From Polychytrium aggregatum (lineage: Eukaryota; Chytridiomycota; Chytridiomycetes; Polychytriales), in assembly GCF_025602895.1 (NCBI RefSeq), contig NW_026516215.1:806001-870000 (forward strand): a stretch of 64,000 bases of DNA, in the 5' to 3' direction. The translations under genes and the position numbers were made by a program. Each line of letters opens with the position of its first letter. Positions within the stretch are counted from its first letter, which is position 1. Positions 46,916-58,418 of this stretch are shown here, piece by piece. The notes below the pieces were generated by a model. The model saw nothing but the letters and a program-made list of their open reading frames with translations. It searched no databases and was not told the DNA's origin.

Positions 46916-48213
46916 GACTGGGGTTGGAAGGGGCCAAGGGCAACTACGGGCAGGGGTGCGGTGGATGGAGTTGAGCTCGAAGCTGTGGATGCAACAAGAG
47001 AGGTGGAAGGAGAGGAGAGGCTGTTGGAGGGGTTGTGGTCGCTATTGCGGTCGGATCTGAAGGAACAGGAGTCGCCGAGCGGGCTGAGGGGAAGGAGAGC
47101 TGGAGTGGAGCCAAGCGTCGGAGATGAGCAAGCCGCAGATGGGGCAGTCGAGAGGACACCGTTGGAGCAAGGAGATTGCGTCGATGGAGCAGTATGTTAG
47201 TGACAGAGACTGCAGTCGGCGAACAGGGACGAGGCCTGATCAACATGGACGATCAGACGGCCGAACCAAGGCGGGGCCGATATCGCCGTCGATGGATCGC
47301 AGGTCGAGGGAGCCACAGACAGCAACCGATGAGTCGGGCAAGGAGCAGCGACGGCGACGACGGCTATGCGGGATCGGATACCTCGGACCCAGAGACGAAG
47401 ATGCAGCACCCGGGGCCACAGTGCGAAGAGGCGGGGTGCGGATGGGTTGATGGGTGCGGGTCGATGGATCCAGCTCGGTGGCCGATGCGGATGGATCGGC
47501 GGCTGACACGGACGGTTGACACAGATGGTTGAAACAGATGGATCGTTGCGGGAGGATTTGGCAGCAGGTCCAGCAAGCTTGGCAACAGCGGGGCCAGGGG
47601 CGGTCCAGGGCTTCTGGTGACGACGGCAAAGCCGAGCAAGCCAAGACCAACCCTCCGGGGCTGCAGGCAACCGCCCTCTGCTCGGAGGCGGGGGGAGGGT
47701 GATTGCGGAAGACATCCACCGGCCAAATCGAATTCCATGGATCCTGGCCCGGCAATCACACTCCGTTGCGGGGGGAGGGAGCGATTGGGCTGCGTCGATT
47801 CGGCCGTTGTCGGCGACTCTGGTGGCATGATGCCGATAATGCAGTTGATGCAGTTGATGCAGTTGATGATGCAGTTGATGATGCAGTTGATGATACAGTT
47901 GATGATACAGTTGATGCGGTCAGGATACGGACAACTCATGTCGCTCCCCTTGGAATCCTGAACACGCCCATCCAGCAGGATCTTCTCTGACGGCCTCTGC
48001 CTCCAGACTCGCCTCGGGCTCGCCTCGGACATTCCTCAACCTCATCCCGGGCATCGCATCCCCGACATCTCGCCCCTTGGATACCCGCACCTCTTGAGAC
48101 ACACGATCGGCAACGCAAACGACAGCCGCCCACGGCCGGGTAACAATATCGGCTTTCCTGTTCCGTTTCCGAATGTAAGCCACAGAACATGTTTTTTTCC
48201 TATCCCTCATGCA
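46916..48213. other. Intergenic region between two minus-strand genes
   Basis: 1.3 kb: the promoter of the membrane-protein gene and the 3' flank of the MAP2K gene. It includes the GCAGTTGAT repeat at 47838-47914. Minus-strand frames here are C/T-rich leaders with no domain. No gene supported. Confidence 0.5.
47838..47914 (+). repeat. (GCAGTTGAT)n / (GATGCAGTTGAT)n repeat
   Basis: About seven units of a 9- or 12-base motif, drifting from GCAGTTGAT to GATACAGTTGAT. Confidence 0.85.
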
Positions 48214-50386
48214 TCAAGCGGCGGCAACACTCTTTGCCCAGGTCTGCATGTCCACGCTGGAATGCTCGGCACGGACGACAAATGGGTCTCTCAGCAGATC
48301 CGAAGGCGTCGGTCGCTGTGCTGGATCCTTGATCAGGCTGGGTGGTGTAGGGGAGCGCAAAGGCATAAAAATGGATGAGAATCCACCATGTCAGCGGGAG
48401 AGGCCAGGATAGCACGGGTCCGAACGAGAGAGCAGTGCAACCAAGGAGCTGACGAGCCAAAACAAACGGAACAGAGAGATGATCTGCCATGGATACGTAC
48501 CATCGCGCAACCACAGCATCGAACTCTGGGGTGAACTGGCCAGGGGGTGGCGTGGGCGAGGGCTCGTGAAGGATAAACTCGAGGAGCTCAAAGACAGTCA
48601 TGGGCTTGCCTTCCGGAGGGAATGGGAACTTGCCCATCGCCAGCTCCAGCAAGGTAATGCCCAGACTCCACACGTCGGAGCGGACAGAGTATCTTCCGCC
48701 CTGGATTCGCTCGGGCTAAGGACAGGCAAGAGTACGACATCCTTCGTTAGCAAGGCAGTGATGCACAACGGACGAGATATTTGCACAGCGCCCTATGGCC
48801 ATGGCCGCAGCTGAATGGCCACGCATCCCAGGGAGAGCATTCACACAGATAAACCGTTTGTCCTCATGCACGACAGGATCGGGATTGCTCCAGAGCGCTG
48901 CAGAGCAAGGGCCGGCCATAGAGAGGAATGGGGAATGGATGCAGGGACTCACCGCCATGTATGCACTTGTTCCGACAAACGTATTGGCCACCGAGTTGAC
49001 GAGCTGGCCACTCACGCCAAAGTCAGCAATCTTGACTTCGCCCTTGCTATTCATTAGGATGTTACTTGGCTTCAAATCTGTCGCAGTGCGCCGCCGGTAG
49101 AGTTAGCACATCCGAGCGACGGTCCGACCGAGTTGGCTTGATCAACGGAGGCCAGATGCATCGGGGGGGGGAGCAAGCGCATCCGGAGATCACAGAACAC
49201 AACGCAGGGGTTGCGGGACGGAAGCAAGCACAGGTGTGGGTTTGGTCCACGACGGCAAGGGGAGGCTCACACGAACTACCCCTGTCGAATGCACACGACA
49301 ACGACACAATGCCCACACAGGAAGAGTGGACCATACGCCGAGCCCCAAATGCAGGCGGGTGGCAGCCATCGTCAACCTTCCCAGCAGAACGAGAAGCGAT
49401 ACACCACCTCGATGGATGATGCGGTGTCCATCATACAGATACACAAGACCCTTGATAACAGAGTAGGTGATCTTGCCCATGACGTCTTCCGGGACGGGCC
49501 CGACTTTTTTGTAGATGTGATCGAACGACCCCAGGTCCATATACTCCATGCAGATGGCAACGTCGGACTCGTCCAGGTAGGCGCCATAGAACGACACGAT
49601 GTACTCGGATTTGCACTTTTTGAGGATCTGCAGTTCGCGGAAGATGGACTTCCGGAGTTGCGGGTTTCCGTCGACAAAGATTACCTAAATCCATCAACCA
49701 GCAGCCACGCGAGCGATCGAGGACCACGAGATATCAGAGAAACCACATCGTCAGGGGGGGGGAGAGTGGCGGCTCCAAAACCACAAGGCCAGGATCATCA
49801 CTGGCGAGACAGGACCCGGCCAAGGACCCACCTTTCTGGCCATCAGAAGCCCACTGGTTTTGTGAAGAACCTTGTTGACCGAGCCGCCGTTGCCGGCGCC
49901 GAGCTCACATATAAACTCAACATCTTCCTTTCGGATCTCCGAGGTGCTGTCTTCGGCAATCGACTTTGAGAGATCCGAGAGCTTTGGGGCGTTCGAGGCT
50001 GAGGGCGACGAATCATTGTCCTGGGAACGATCGGTGGTGGGAACAAACGAGAGCTTGGGGGTACTGAGCTTTGGCCGGCGCTTGCCTGGGGTGGATGGTG
50101 TCGACGTCGAGGGCGACGAGCGAGCCGAGGGTGCGTTGCTGGAAATCGAGGCAACCGCAGGAATTGGGGCAGAGGCAGGAGCAGTGGCAGGAGCAGGCGT
50201 GGGCGTGGGCGGCAAGGGCGTTGCCGGGACTGGGGTTGCAGGCAACGGCGTGGCAACGGGAACCGGCAACGGCGTGGCAACGGGAACCGGCAGCGGTGTG
50301 GCAACGGGAACTGGCAGCGCCGGCAAAGGCGTTGCGACCGGCAGCGACGGGTTGGCGAGCGGGGGGGTGGGTGGTGTTTCCATCAT
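48214..50386 (-). CDS. MAP kinase kinase (MEK/Ste7-type dual-specificity kinase)
   Basis: Five exons (50386-49832, 49684-49408, 49077-48953, 48715-48501, 48337-48214) give 431 residues. A Pro/Val/Ala-rich low-complexity N-terminus (~130 aa, with repeated PVATPLP) precedes the kinase. Visible landmarks are the Gly loop [13 protein letters not shown], catalytic Lys in MARKVIF (split by intron 1), [13 protein letters not shown] (split by intron 2), [20 protein letters not shown] with the paired Ser/Thr activation-loop sites, YMAPERI (split by intron 3), [20 protein letters not shown], and [12 protein letters not shown]. The activation loop is MEK-like. It phosphorylates a MAP kinase in a three-tier cascade (mating, filamentation or wall integrity). 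Which cascade cannot be decided. All catalytic residues are present. Confidence 0.93.
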
Positions 50387-51849
50387 TGAGGGGGCGCTAT
50401 GCAAACAGAAACCGGAGAAGCAACGCAGCCGAGCAGTAGATATCCGCAATGGAAGCGACAGCCTGATCTGAGAGCGTGGAGACCGGGGTGGCCGGCAATG
50501 CGCGAAGAGAGCAGGCAACGTTCGATATTGGGAGTTGGACAGTGTTGGCGATATCAGCAATGAAGAATGTAGATGACGGCGCAGGAATGAGGAACAGGGG
50601 GTGGTTAGCGAGGAAGGGTAACCGACAAAAAAAACCCTGGTTATCGGCGGGTTGATGCTCGAGCCAAGGGCCAGTGGAGATGCAGCCGAACAGGGCGAAA
50701 GTGTCGCCGAAGGGAGAAGACTGCAGCCGAAACAGCCCTTGGATCACAACCGAGTGCAGGCGACAAAGACGCAGCCCGAATCAAAACCAGCCGCCGATAC
50801 CATACGGAACCAGAGCCGCCGATGCCAATACGGAACCAGAGCCGCCGGGGCCGAGCAAGCACCGAGGTCGCTGCATCCTCGACGCATCTGCTGCGGTCGA
50901 CAGCGAGACGGATGCACTCGGCCGTCCCGCGGCCGGCTTTGCGCAGGACGAGTGCACCGGGCAAGGCAAGCGGGAGCCATTTTGGCCAGTGCGAGTCTGC
51001 GACAGTGCCGTTGGTACTGCAGGACATGGATGCGTTCCAGGCCTGGTATACCTTCTCCGACCGCTCGGCGAGCGTACGGTGATGCATCGGTCAGAAGACT
51101 CGTCCCCGTCACCCCCTGGCGGACGACGGTTGAGCTTTGGCGATGCCTGTCGATGAGACATGCCAGGGTATGCCGACAAGCGGTGGAAATAACACCAAAG
51201 AAGCGCTGATGCCGCACAGACAGACACAGCCAGACAACATGCGCTCGCTCGCAGCCGCACCGACGGTGTACCTTTGTGTGCTTCGATAGAGTGATATTTG
51301 GGCAGAGCAGACGAAGATCGCTTTCGGGTCGGCGGCCAACGGCGCCCCGAAAAAAAGGATCGGGGGGTCACGTGTGGCGATGATGTGGACGGGGTTGTGG
51401 ATGGTGGTGCGGGTGGCATACGGCGTGTGCCGAATGGCCAGGATATCCGGTGCTGGGGATGGCAGGACGGCCACCGATGGCGACGAAGGAGAGGAAGTCC
51501 AGGCACGGCGACAGCATCGGAGGTGTAGTCGGGAGGATGCACGGCGGGAGCGATGTCGTCGAGTCCCAGAAAGCACATCCAAAATCCAAGGGTGTCGTGA
51601 AGGGCCTTGGACGACCCTTGTTCCGAGTGGCCTTCACGGCCAGAGCCAATGCAAGTCTCCATGCAGACTGATTACATCCGATGTGGTCCCATGCAGGCTC
51701 TGTGAAAGCCATGTGCATGCATAATGGATGGTTAGGCAAGGTCTGCGGCTATAAATCAACCCGGCCATCGGGTAGTCCGTCCATCTCCACAGCCAGCCGA
51801 GCTTGTACTCCACCCTATCTCAACCACCACCCCCCGGCCGCTGCGAACC
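50387..51849. promoter_or_regulatory. Divergent intergenic region MAP2K / small membrane protein
   Basis: 1.46 kb between outward-reading starts. Just upstream of ATG 51850 is CTATAAATC (51749-51757), about 90 bases before the start, plausible as a TATA element. Long frames on both strands have no splice support or domain. Confidence 0.45.
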
Positions 51850-52788
51850 ATGGTCAGCTACGTCAAAATTGCTCTCAACACCATCCGAGTCCTGTCCATC
51901 ATCACTTGCCTGTTCGTGCTGACCACCTCGGTGATCGTCAACGTTCAGCACTGGCTCATGATCGGCAAGGTATGCGCTCTCGAGACACCGGCACCGGAAC
52001 GAGTGTTAATGTGCCGTCGGTCTCGAATCGGCCTTGTGCATCGATCGGCAGGCATAGCTCACTCGTCTGACTGACGCTATCTCGAATGTCGGGTGATCTT
52101 CCGCTCGTCTCCATCCAGGCCGGCACACTGTTCCAGTTCATCGACAGAGCGTTTGTCTCCCTCGTCGTGTTCGTCCTGGTCCTGGTCGAGGTCGAGTGGC
52201 CTCGATGGATCTTCAGACTCTGCCCCCTCTACAACGATAGCCACAGCTGGGTGCCACTGGGCATGACGCTCATCTGGTAAGCACCGTCTGCTTCAGACCG
52301 TATCTGCTCGCACGAAAGATATGCTGTTGTCGGCAGTGCTGGTTTCAGCGTGGGAATCGTGATCATGAGCCCGGTCCACGAACCTCTGACTGACCAGCAT
52401 CCGCCGGAACAACTCGACTAACGCACCCGCCGACGTCCGGCTGGTCCTCTCGGCAGCATCGGGACGTTTATCCTCGGATATGATTCGCTGATCATCGACA
52501 GCGACACCCCAGACCAGGCGCTCTATTTCTGTGTCTTGGTTCCTGGTTGGCTCGCATTCCTGCTGGGATGCATCTACCTCTTGCTGGTACAGTTTGCTTT
52601 GGCATGCTCGGTCATTTATGTGTATCGATGAGACACTGTGCCTCTCTCGAACCAATGCCATCTCTCGCATGTGGCTGCAGGGTTCACGGAGCTAACTGCC
52701 GTTCCATAACCAGGGTATTGGCGGCCCCTCTCTGAGGGCCAAGCGCAGTATCAAAGGTCGGTTCTGCTTTGGCGACTCCCGCTGCTGA
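51850..52788 (+). CDS. Small four-helix membrane protein, fungal type, unknown function
   Basis: Four exons (51850-51969, 52119-52276, 52457-52586, 52714-52788) give 160 residues. Four hydrophobic segments are seen: IALNTIRVLSIITCLFVLTT (~6-25), FVSLVVFVLVLVEV (~52-65), the segment around WVPLGMTLIWCIGTFILGY (~84-102), and YFCVLVPGWLAFLLGCIYLL (~116-135). A short basic tail (RAKRSIKGR) should be cytosolic. The ATG sits in ACCATGG. Similar small tetraspan proteins occur across fungi without known function; I can name no activity. All introns keep phase, and the hydrophobic pattern continues across junctions, which supports the model. Confidence 0.75.
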
Positions 52789-53763
52789 ATGACATGGGGG
52801 CGGCTGTCTCCCCTGGTATGCTGTATCCCGGAAGAATTCAGTCGCAATGCCAACGACAGCAATACAGACACTGCTCAACCGATACATGTGGTCAGGAACA
52901 AGGGCATTGCAAACGGACATGAGACGGCCAGTGTATTGGAGCAGCAACAGCGATCCCACGTATCGGGACTCTGGATGCCTCAGTGGAGACGAAGCCCTCG
53001 CTGAGTGTGGTGTCAACGCCGCTTGACCACAGGCCCATCGCATCGTCGGAGTCGCATGGCGCTTCATAAACGCCGGGCTCTCAATTGCAAAGTTTCCGCA
53101 ATGCGGCAGGTATACGGCTTTCCTAGGGAGCTATGCTGGCAGCCATCAACGGATCAGCTTAACCATGCCCAGAAATACAGGTCCTGACTTTGCTGTCCGG
53201 AGCTTGAGCATGGGTTCTCAGGACCACCAAGATCGCGGACGATCTGTTGGGTGGATTAGTCTCGGCGGTCGCATTGCTTGGGCACCAACAGAGGGTTGGG
53301 AAGCGCCTGAGATCTATAGCTTTCGCGGCTTCTTGTTGGCGACGTTGAGGTGGCTCGATCCAGATCCGGCTACGGTGCTTTGTGTCGATACGGGCGCACT
53401 CTTGTTTTTGAGGCCAGCCTTGGACCCATCCAGGTCATCTTGCACCACCTGCAAAGTGAATGGGTTGGTGAATAGCTGCGATGAGAGCATGCAAGGGGCC
53501 GCAGGGCAGGATGCGAGTATGTGCCCCCCCCCCCAGCAAACGGACTCGTTCCAGCAACGCAACCGGCCGCGCGGCATACCTTTCGAAGCGGATACTCAAA
53601 CAGCCGCTTTCCGTTGGGGCTGCAGGCAAAGGCGCTGAAAACGAGAAAGGCGGTTTGGAAGTCATGAGATGGCCCTCCAAGCTCGCGACCCAAACAACTG
53701 GGCTGCCAGTGCGCACATGCATCCATATCATCGCATCTCGCATAGCGAAATGCTGGGTGGGGC
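52789..53763. other. Intergenic region with a possible short minus-strand exon pair (53314-53580)
   Basis: On the minus strand, 53448-53314 follows a CTTTGCAG acceptor. It reads DDLDGSKAGLKNKSAPVST and ends with a basic nuclear-looking KKPRKL before a stop. Upstream, a frame ending NGKRLFEYPLRK at a GTATGC donor (53580) joins in phase. There is no room for a long gene because the CDK8 stop is at 53764. It could be a relic or a small gene. A C12 run lies at about 53523. Nothing else seen. Confidence 0.3.
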
Positions 53764-56000
53764 TTACTGCTTCGACGGCCTCGGGTCATTCGAGAAATAT
53801 GGATGCACCAGTGCCTCGTCGGCTGTGATTCGCTTGTTTGGATCGTACTCGAGCATGGCTTGCAGAAGATTCATTCCCTCCTCGCACTTGGACGACGCAT
53901 AGGTCGAATAGAACTTGCGCAGATCGTTGCTTTGGTTGTGCGGGCCACCGGGTCCATCCTGGGGCCGTTGTAGCAACCCCTTGAGGTTGACGTATTCAGG
54001 CATGTGCTCAATCCCAGGCCACCGCTCCTCTGCGAAAGACAATATTTGGATATGAATATCCAAGTGAGCTGCTTGTGCATCCCATGCCTCCTAGCCGTGC
54101 AAGGGGCACATTGTGTCCTTCAAGCAAAGCACCTCCAGCGCTCTCATCGCCGGCGGCCGCACTGCGTCAATCAATCTCGACTTGCTTACTTGTAGGCGTT
54201 CCAAGCACGGTGATGATCTGCATCATCTGATCCTTTTGGAATGGAATGACCTTTTTGCTGTCCATCTTGGCCTCTTCGCCCTTGAAAATGGGCCGCAGCA
54301 TGAGCAGCTCCGCAAATATGCAACCGACTGCCCAGATATCTATCACAAAGCACGAAGGAGCGTTTGAGCATACGTGGGCATTGAAGGTGTTCATGAAGGT
54401 GGCAGGTCACGGCGGGCAAGCATGCGACCAGTCCCTTCCAAGACTCGGCACATAGGCGTCGAGATAGGGACAAGCCGGGCCGCTCCAGTCGATGCAGACC
54501 CAATACACCGAGCCACGGCACTGCGCCTGTTACCTACCAACGGCTTTGGTATAATGCCTGGCTCCCAAAAGTAGCTCCGGGGCACGGTACCTGCGGATAG
54601 GCTTGTCAGACACCGATAGATGGCCCAGTCCGTAGCATATCCGTATCTTGGATCGATACGGCTCGTTGCTGCGGGGCCGAGTTCGCATACCAGATAGTCA
54701 CTACGACCTTGTCGCCATTGAATAGCGGCTGCAGAGGCTTCTGGAACAAACGAGCCAAGCCCAGATCCGCTGTTGTTGGTGAGGTGTTGAGATGGGTCGT
54801 CGAGTGAGCCGTGGATCCAAGCATATCCTCGCCGCGATAGCCCGTGATGGAGCACTTCCTCCACTCGGGTCGCCTATGTCCCTGTCCCTGTCCCTGTCCC
54901 TGTCCTTACCTATTTTTACAACGCCATCGGAAGTGACGAGGATATTGGCAGGCTTCAAATCCTGGATTGTGTAGCGAGGGATGTCGAGGCTGAGCAAAGT
55001 CGTTTCAGCGGTGGTCGCCGCGGTGTATGCGAGAACGCAGGACGCATCCACCGCAACAGTTATGCAGTCATCAGGCGCACCAATGCGCTGTAATCGCCAA
55101 GTACTGAGATCAAGCCCCGCAGTCGCAACTGTGCTCCAAAATCGGCGGGGCTGTCGATCAGATCCGATGCCGGGTCGCAGAGGCATGCCGACAATTGACG
55201 TACTCGATGCAGCACCCAGTTGGCGTGTAAATACGAGAGGCCGTTGAGCAGCTGCCACAGGAACGATTTGATGGTGAAGTTTGGGATGGGCTTCCGTTCT
55301 TGGTGGCTATGGAAGTGCAGGATTTGCTGTTGCATTTGATTCGGTCGCCACACAGCAACAGGTCAGCACGGCACCCCAGTTCCGGGCGAATGTCAAAGAA
55401 TCAAATGTTTAGATGAGAGGGATGTTGGAGCAGGAGGATACGGAGGTGCTGCAGCGTTGTGTGTTGTCCGGGGGAAGGGAGGGAGTGGATGGTTGTGGAA
55501 TGGAGAGGCTGTAGCTGCTTGTCAGGCCCTGCGGGTATGAGCCGCACAGCCAACCGCTCAGCCGGCCGTCTCAAAGATGAACAAGGTCATGGCAGAGGCG
55601 AAAAAGGAGGGGGTGTCGGTGGATATGCACTGGGACTGCTCACCAACAGATCATGCTCGGCATACTCCAAGACCATCGAGATGGAGCGGTCGATCGGGTC
55701 CAGGAGCACTTGCTCGAGAGCGACGATGTTTTCGTGCGCGAGCTCGCGACAGAGCGAAATTTCCCGACAGGCCGACTGCGAGATGCCGAGCAGGCTCTGA
55801 TCGCCCTCTTTCTCGGGCTTGAACTTTTTGATGGCATAGAGTACTTTGTTGTCTGGGTTCTGGGAGGTTGCCTTATAGACTCGGCCGTACGTCCCCGAGC
55901 TGATGAAGCCAATGATGTTGTAGCTCGTGAAGATGGAGCGCCGGCTCTGGTCCTTTTTCCGCTTGAAGAGCTCGAGCTGGCTTTCGCACGATTGGGCCAT
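53764..56000 (-). CDS. Cyclin-dependent kinase 8 (Mediator kinase, Srb10/CDK8)
   Basis: Seven exons (56000-55644, 55326-55204, 54961-54910, 54769-54691, 54590-54535, 54339-54190, 54029-53764) give 360 residues. Landmarks: [14 protein letters not shown]ly loop, YAIKKFK with catalytic Lys, [14 protein letters not shown] (the SMSACRE helix typical of CDK8), [20 protein letters not shown] (human CDK8 has the same [16 protein letters not shown]), [49 protein letters not shown] and the C-lobe [23 protein letters not shown]8 with cyclin C forms the Mediator kinase module that phosphorylates transcription factors and RNA polymerase II. The activation segment has ADLG in place of DFG/DMG (DLG); the Asp is kept. 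Introns are unusually dense around the activation segment. One intron carries a GTCCCT repeat. Confidence 0.93.
54878..54905 (+). repeat. (GTCCCT)4-5 hexamer in a CDK8 intron
   Basis: Tandem GTCCCT units directly after the exon 3 donor on the minus strand (intron 54909-54770). Confidence 0.9.
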
Positions 56001-56472
56001 GGTGCCGAGGGCGAAGGGCAGCGCCGGCAGGGATCGCTCTGGGCTCTTGGATCGTCTTGCCTTGCGGGGCAGGAGAGACGATGCGATTGTTGGCCACAAG
56101 TGCCCGGCTGGTTCGTCCGGCTTTGATCACGGGCGATGTCCACGTGACGGCGCAATGTGGCTGGCAGGCAGTGCACCAGCATGAGCGGTTCAGGCTTGCT
56201 GCGATGGGCTGGGAGCAACCGGATGATGAGCGGCGAGTGACGAGGCTGGCAGTCGAGGGTTGAAGATGGCGTGGAAATAAGGATCAAAAATGGCGGGTTG
56301 CTGATCGCGGGCGGTGCATGCACGGAGCTGCAGTCTGGCTGTTACGAATTCCCACACCGCTCTGATCGATACTTTGGGCGAACAAAGTAGGTGGATTGCA
56401 CTCTGGAATCGCACTCGAGCATCGCGGCATCAGCACGATCGAGCCAGCAGAGATCGACGACAGGTATTCATA
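56001..56472. promoter_or_regulatory. CDK8 upstream region
   Basis: 470 bases from the CDK8 start to the Fanzor remnant. An upstream in-frame extension of CDK8 exists (to about 56099) but lacks kinase similarity, so ATG 56000 was kept. The transposon insertion therefore sits in the CDK8 promoter region. Confidence 0.4.
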
Positions 56473-56796
56473 CAGTCGGTCCAGAAAGAAACGGGACAGT
56501 CACTTTCTGGCATCGGCGACAAGTCTGCTGAATTTCAACAGGTTCCAGTGAGCAAGCGATTGTTTCCCGTCGTGGTTGGCGATCTCTTTGTGTGGTGTAT
56601 TCACTCGACTCTCTGGACTGCTCCATGGTGTATTTATATCAAGATCTTCGGTCTTCTCGAGTCGCTTGGCTTCCCGGAACTGTGAGCACACCCGGAAATC
56701 GAGCCGCTTGAATCGCCTGGGTGGTGCCGTTCTCTTGCGGGGAGCTATCTGAGTGAGAAAGCGTCCTTGATTCAGATCCAGAAACGCATCACTGAA
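56473..56796 (-). mobile_element. Shrunken, core-deleted Fanzor element (copy D)
   Basis: It begins at a TA (56471-56472) with CAGTCGGTCCAGAAAGAAAC followed by GGGACA, the same end as copy C at 58422. On the minus strand the frame reads DAFLDLNQGRF, then RRFKRLDFRVCSQFREAKRL and LEKTEDLDI. All are collinear with copy C, but the blocks between are missing, including the RuvC core and the RDINAARN motif. DNA identity to C in aligned blocks is high by eye, e.g. GATTCAGATCCAGAAACGCA is shared at 56773 and 59340. It is a non-coding deletion derivative. The left boundary on the far side (~56796) is where similarity to C stops, and no opposite end was found. Confidence 0.75.
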
Positions 56797-57063
56797 CGGT
56801 CATGGCCACCGCGCGATGTGTTGAGTGATATCAGTCACCAACGGCCAAAGCTTGCTTTTTATTGGATTGGCTGTAGTTGCGCTTCTTGGGGGAACACTTG
56901 CTGCTGCCGGCTGGCGGCAACAACGGCAGTGATGATGGATCGTGCAAATGCCTCGATGAGTGTCGTCAAGCGATGCGACGGCCTCCGATGCAAACAGCGG
57001 AGGGTGCTGATCTGCGTTTAACGGAATGAAATCGCCTCAAGTGCGATATGCGAGCTGCGGCCT

Positions 57064-57468
57064 TCATTTGTGTTGCCTCTGGTATGCATCGGCCACTTTG
57101 CTCTGGAACGAGCGCAGCCAGCGCTGGAATTCCTCGTTCGTGGCAGCGCTCTAAGTACCCAGGCGAGCATCAGCATGGTCGCATGACGATGCAGTATGGA
57201 ATATGATCGTTATCGGCTGCGCATGGGTGTGCTATGACTTACATCAAATCGCTGACCTCCTTCTCGAGCAGAGGTCTGTGCGTTGGATGGCACAAATGTG
57301 AGATCATCAGCCTCAACAATTCAGCACCAGCGATCCAGCACAGCACGAACTAGCCGCCATGATAACTGCCCCACGCACCTCGGCCTGTTGACTTGCGTCG
57401 TTCAATGTCTCGGCGGATGTGATTGAAGCAGCGGCGGCTATGAGTACGAGCCAGCTGGAGAGATGCAT
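57064..57468 (-). CDS. Tiny secreted-type protein (69 residues, three exons)
   Basis: Three short exons (57468-57379, 57275-57243, 57150-57064) join in phase 0 to 69 residues and a stop. The first exon encodes MHLSSWLVLIAAAASITSA, a textbook signal peptide with likely cleavage after TSA, followed by ETLNDASQQAE. The last exon encodes an amphipathic helix, NEEFQRWLRSFQSKVADAYQ, ending RQHK. Donors GTGCGT and GTAAGT and acceptors CACAG and CTTAG are good. There are no cysteines. The mature peptide would be ~50 residues and highly charged. No family is recognised; secreted effector-like, vacuolar, or a surface peptide are possible. It is flanked by transposon remnants on both sides. Confidence 0.6.
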
Positions 57469-57945
57469 GTTGTATCTTGGTGCTGTCTATTGAGGGGAAA
57501 AAGGAGTGATGCGGGCTCGGAGCTGGCGAGCGGTAAGTGTCTGCCGGGGTGCCGCTGCCGGCAAGAGAAAATGTAGATGGCGATCGGACAGGGGAGCCGT
57601 CCTTCCTTCCGAGATCATTGTGATGTCCAGTCACACCCTTGTTTGTTGTTGGCTTCCACAGCCAGCCGGCAACGGACCTGCACCGGCTCCGAGTCGACAG
57701 CTCCATTTTCTAGAAGGACGGTGTTGTGATGGGACAAAGCGACTCACTTGGGTGGATGATTGGGAGGCGCTCAAACAAAGTCATGGAGATGCGGGCGGCA
57801 TTGTTGGCCGAGCGATACCATTCCTGCCATTCGCGGATCGGTAAGTGATCCCACAGCCCAGTTGGCTATCAGCGTGAATGTTGGTCGTCTTGGACAAAGA
57901 CAATGGACCGTGGGACTCGCAGTAGACAAAGCCAGGTGTCTATTA

Positions 57946-58145
57946 CAGTGAAACGAGACACCCTGGATTTTAGACCATTGACCGAATAATTTGTATCTCA
58001 ATACCATCGCGCGCTGGCCATGACCGGGAAGCGACCGGTGGTCTCCACTCGGGGGCTGCCAAAGTGATCTGTTTCTTATCGCATTGCTTGACGCAAGCCA
58101 TCTCATACTACATGCACTATGAAAAAAATTGTTGTTAATAAAATG
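57946..58145. mobile_element. MITE copy B, internally deleted
   Basis: It starts after TA (57944-57945) with CAGTGAAACGAGACACCC and is collinear with copy A at 28765: GATTTT.GACCATT, CATCGCGCGCTGGCCATGAC, GGCTGCCAAAGTGAT and TTGCTTGACGCAAGC. About 50 bases present in A (around 28857-28906) are missing here, and 11-12 bases are gone from the left end. The right end is poorly kept (AATAAAATGA near 58137-58145 may be its remnant). No coding capacity. Confidence 0.75.
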
Positions 58146-58247
58146 AGCGAGAACGAAAAAGCGCGCTCTCGGAGCCACCTCGGTCGGCGAGAAGAGCAGT
58201 CTCTGGCGAGAGACCCCCGAGGGAAGGCGAGAAGCCTCTCGCCGTCA

Positions 58248-58302
58248 CACACACACACATTGCACACACACACACACTCTGCACACACACACACATTGCA
58301 CA
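58248..58302 (+). repeat. (CA)n microsatellite, interrupted
   Basis: Three CA runs separated by TTG and TCTG. Lies between MITE copy B and the Fanzor element. Confidence 0.9.
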
Positions 58303-58418
58303 AGGGAGTCAAACACCTCCCATCGACCATCCCAAGAGGGATGGCAACCCCGAAGTGGACTGCCCAGAATATGGGCGACCCGGCATCCACTGTCGAAATG
58401 CACAACAGTGCAAGATAC

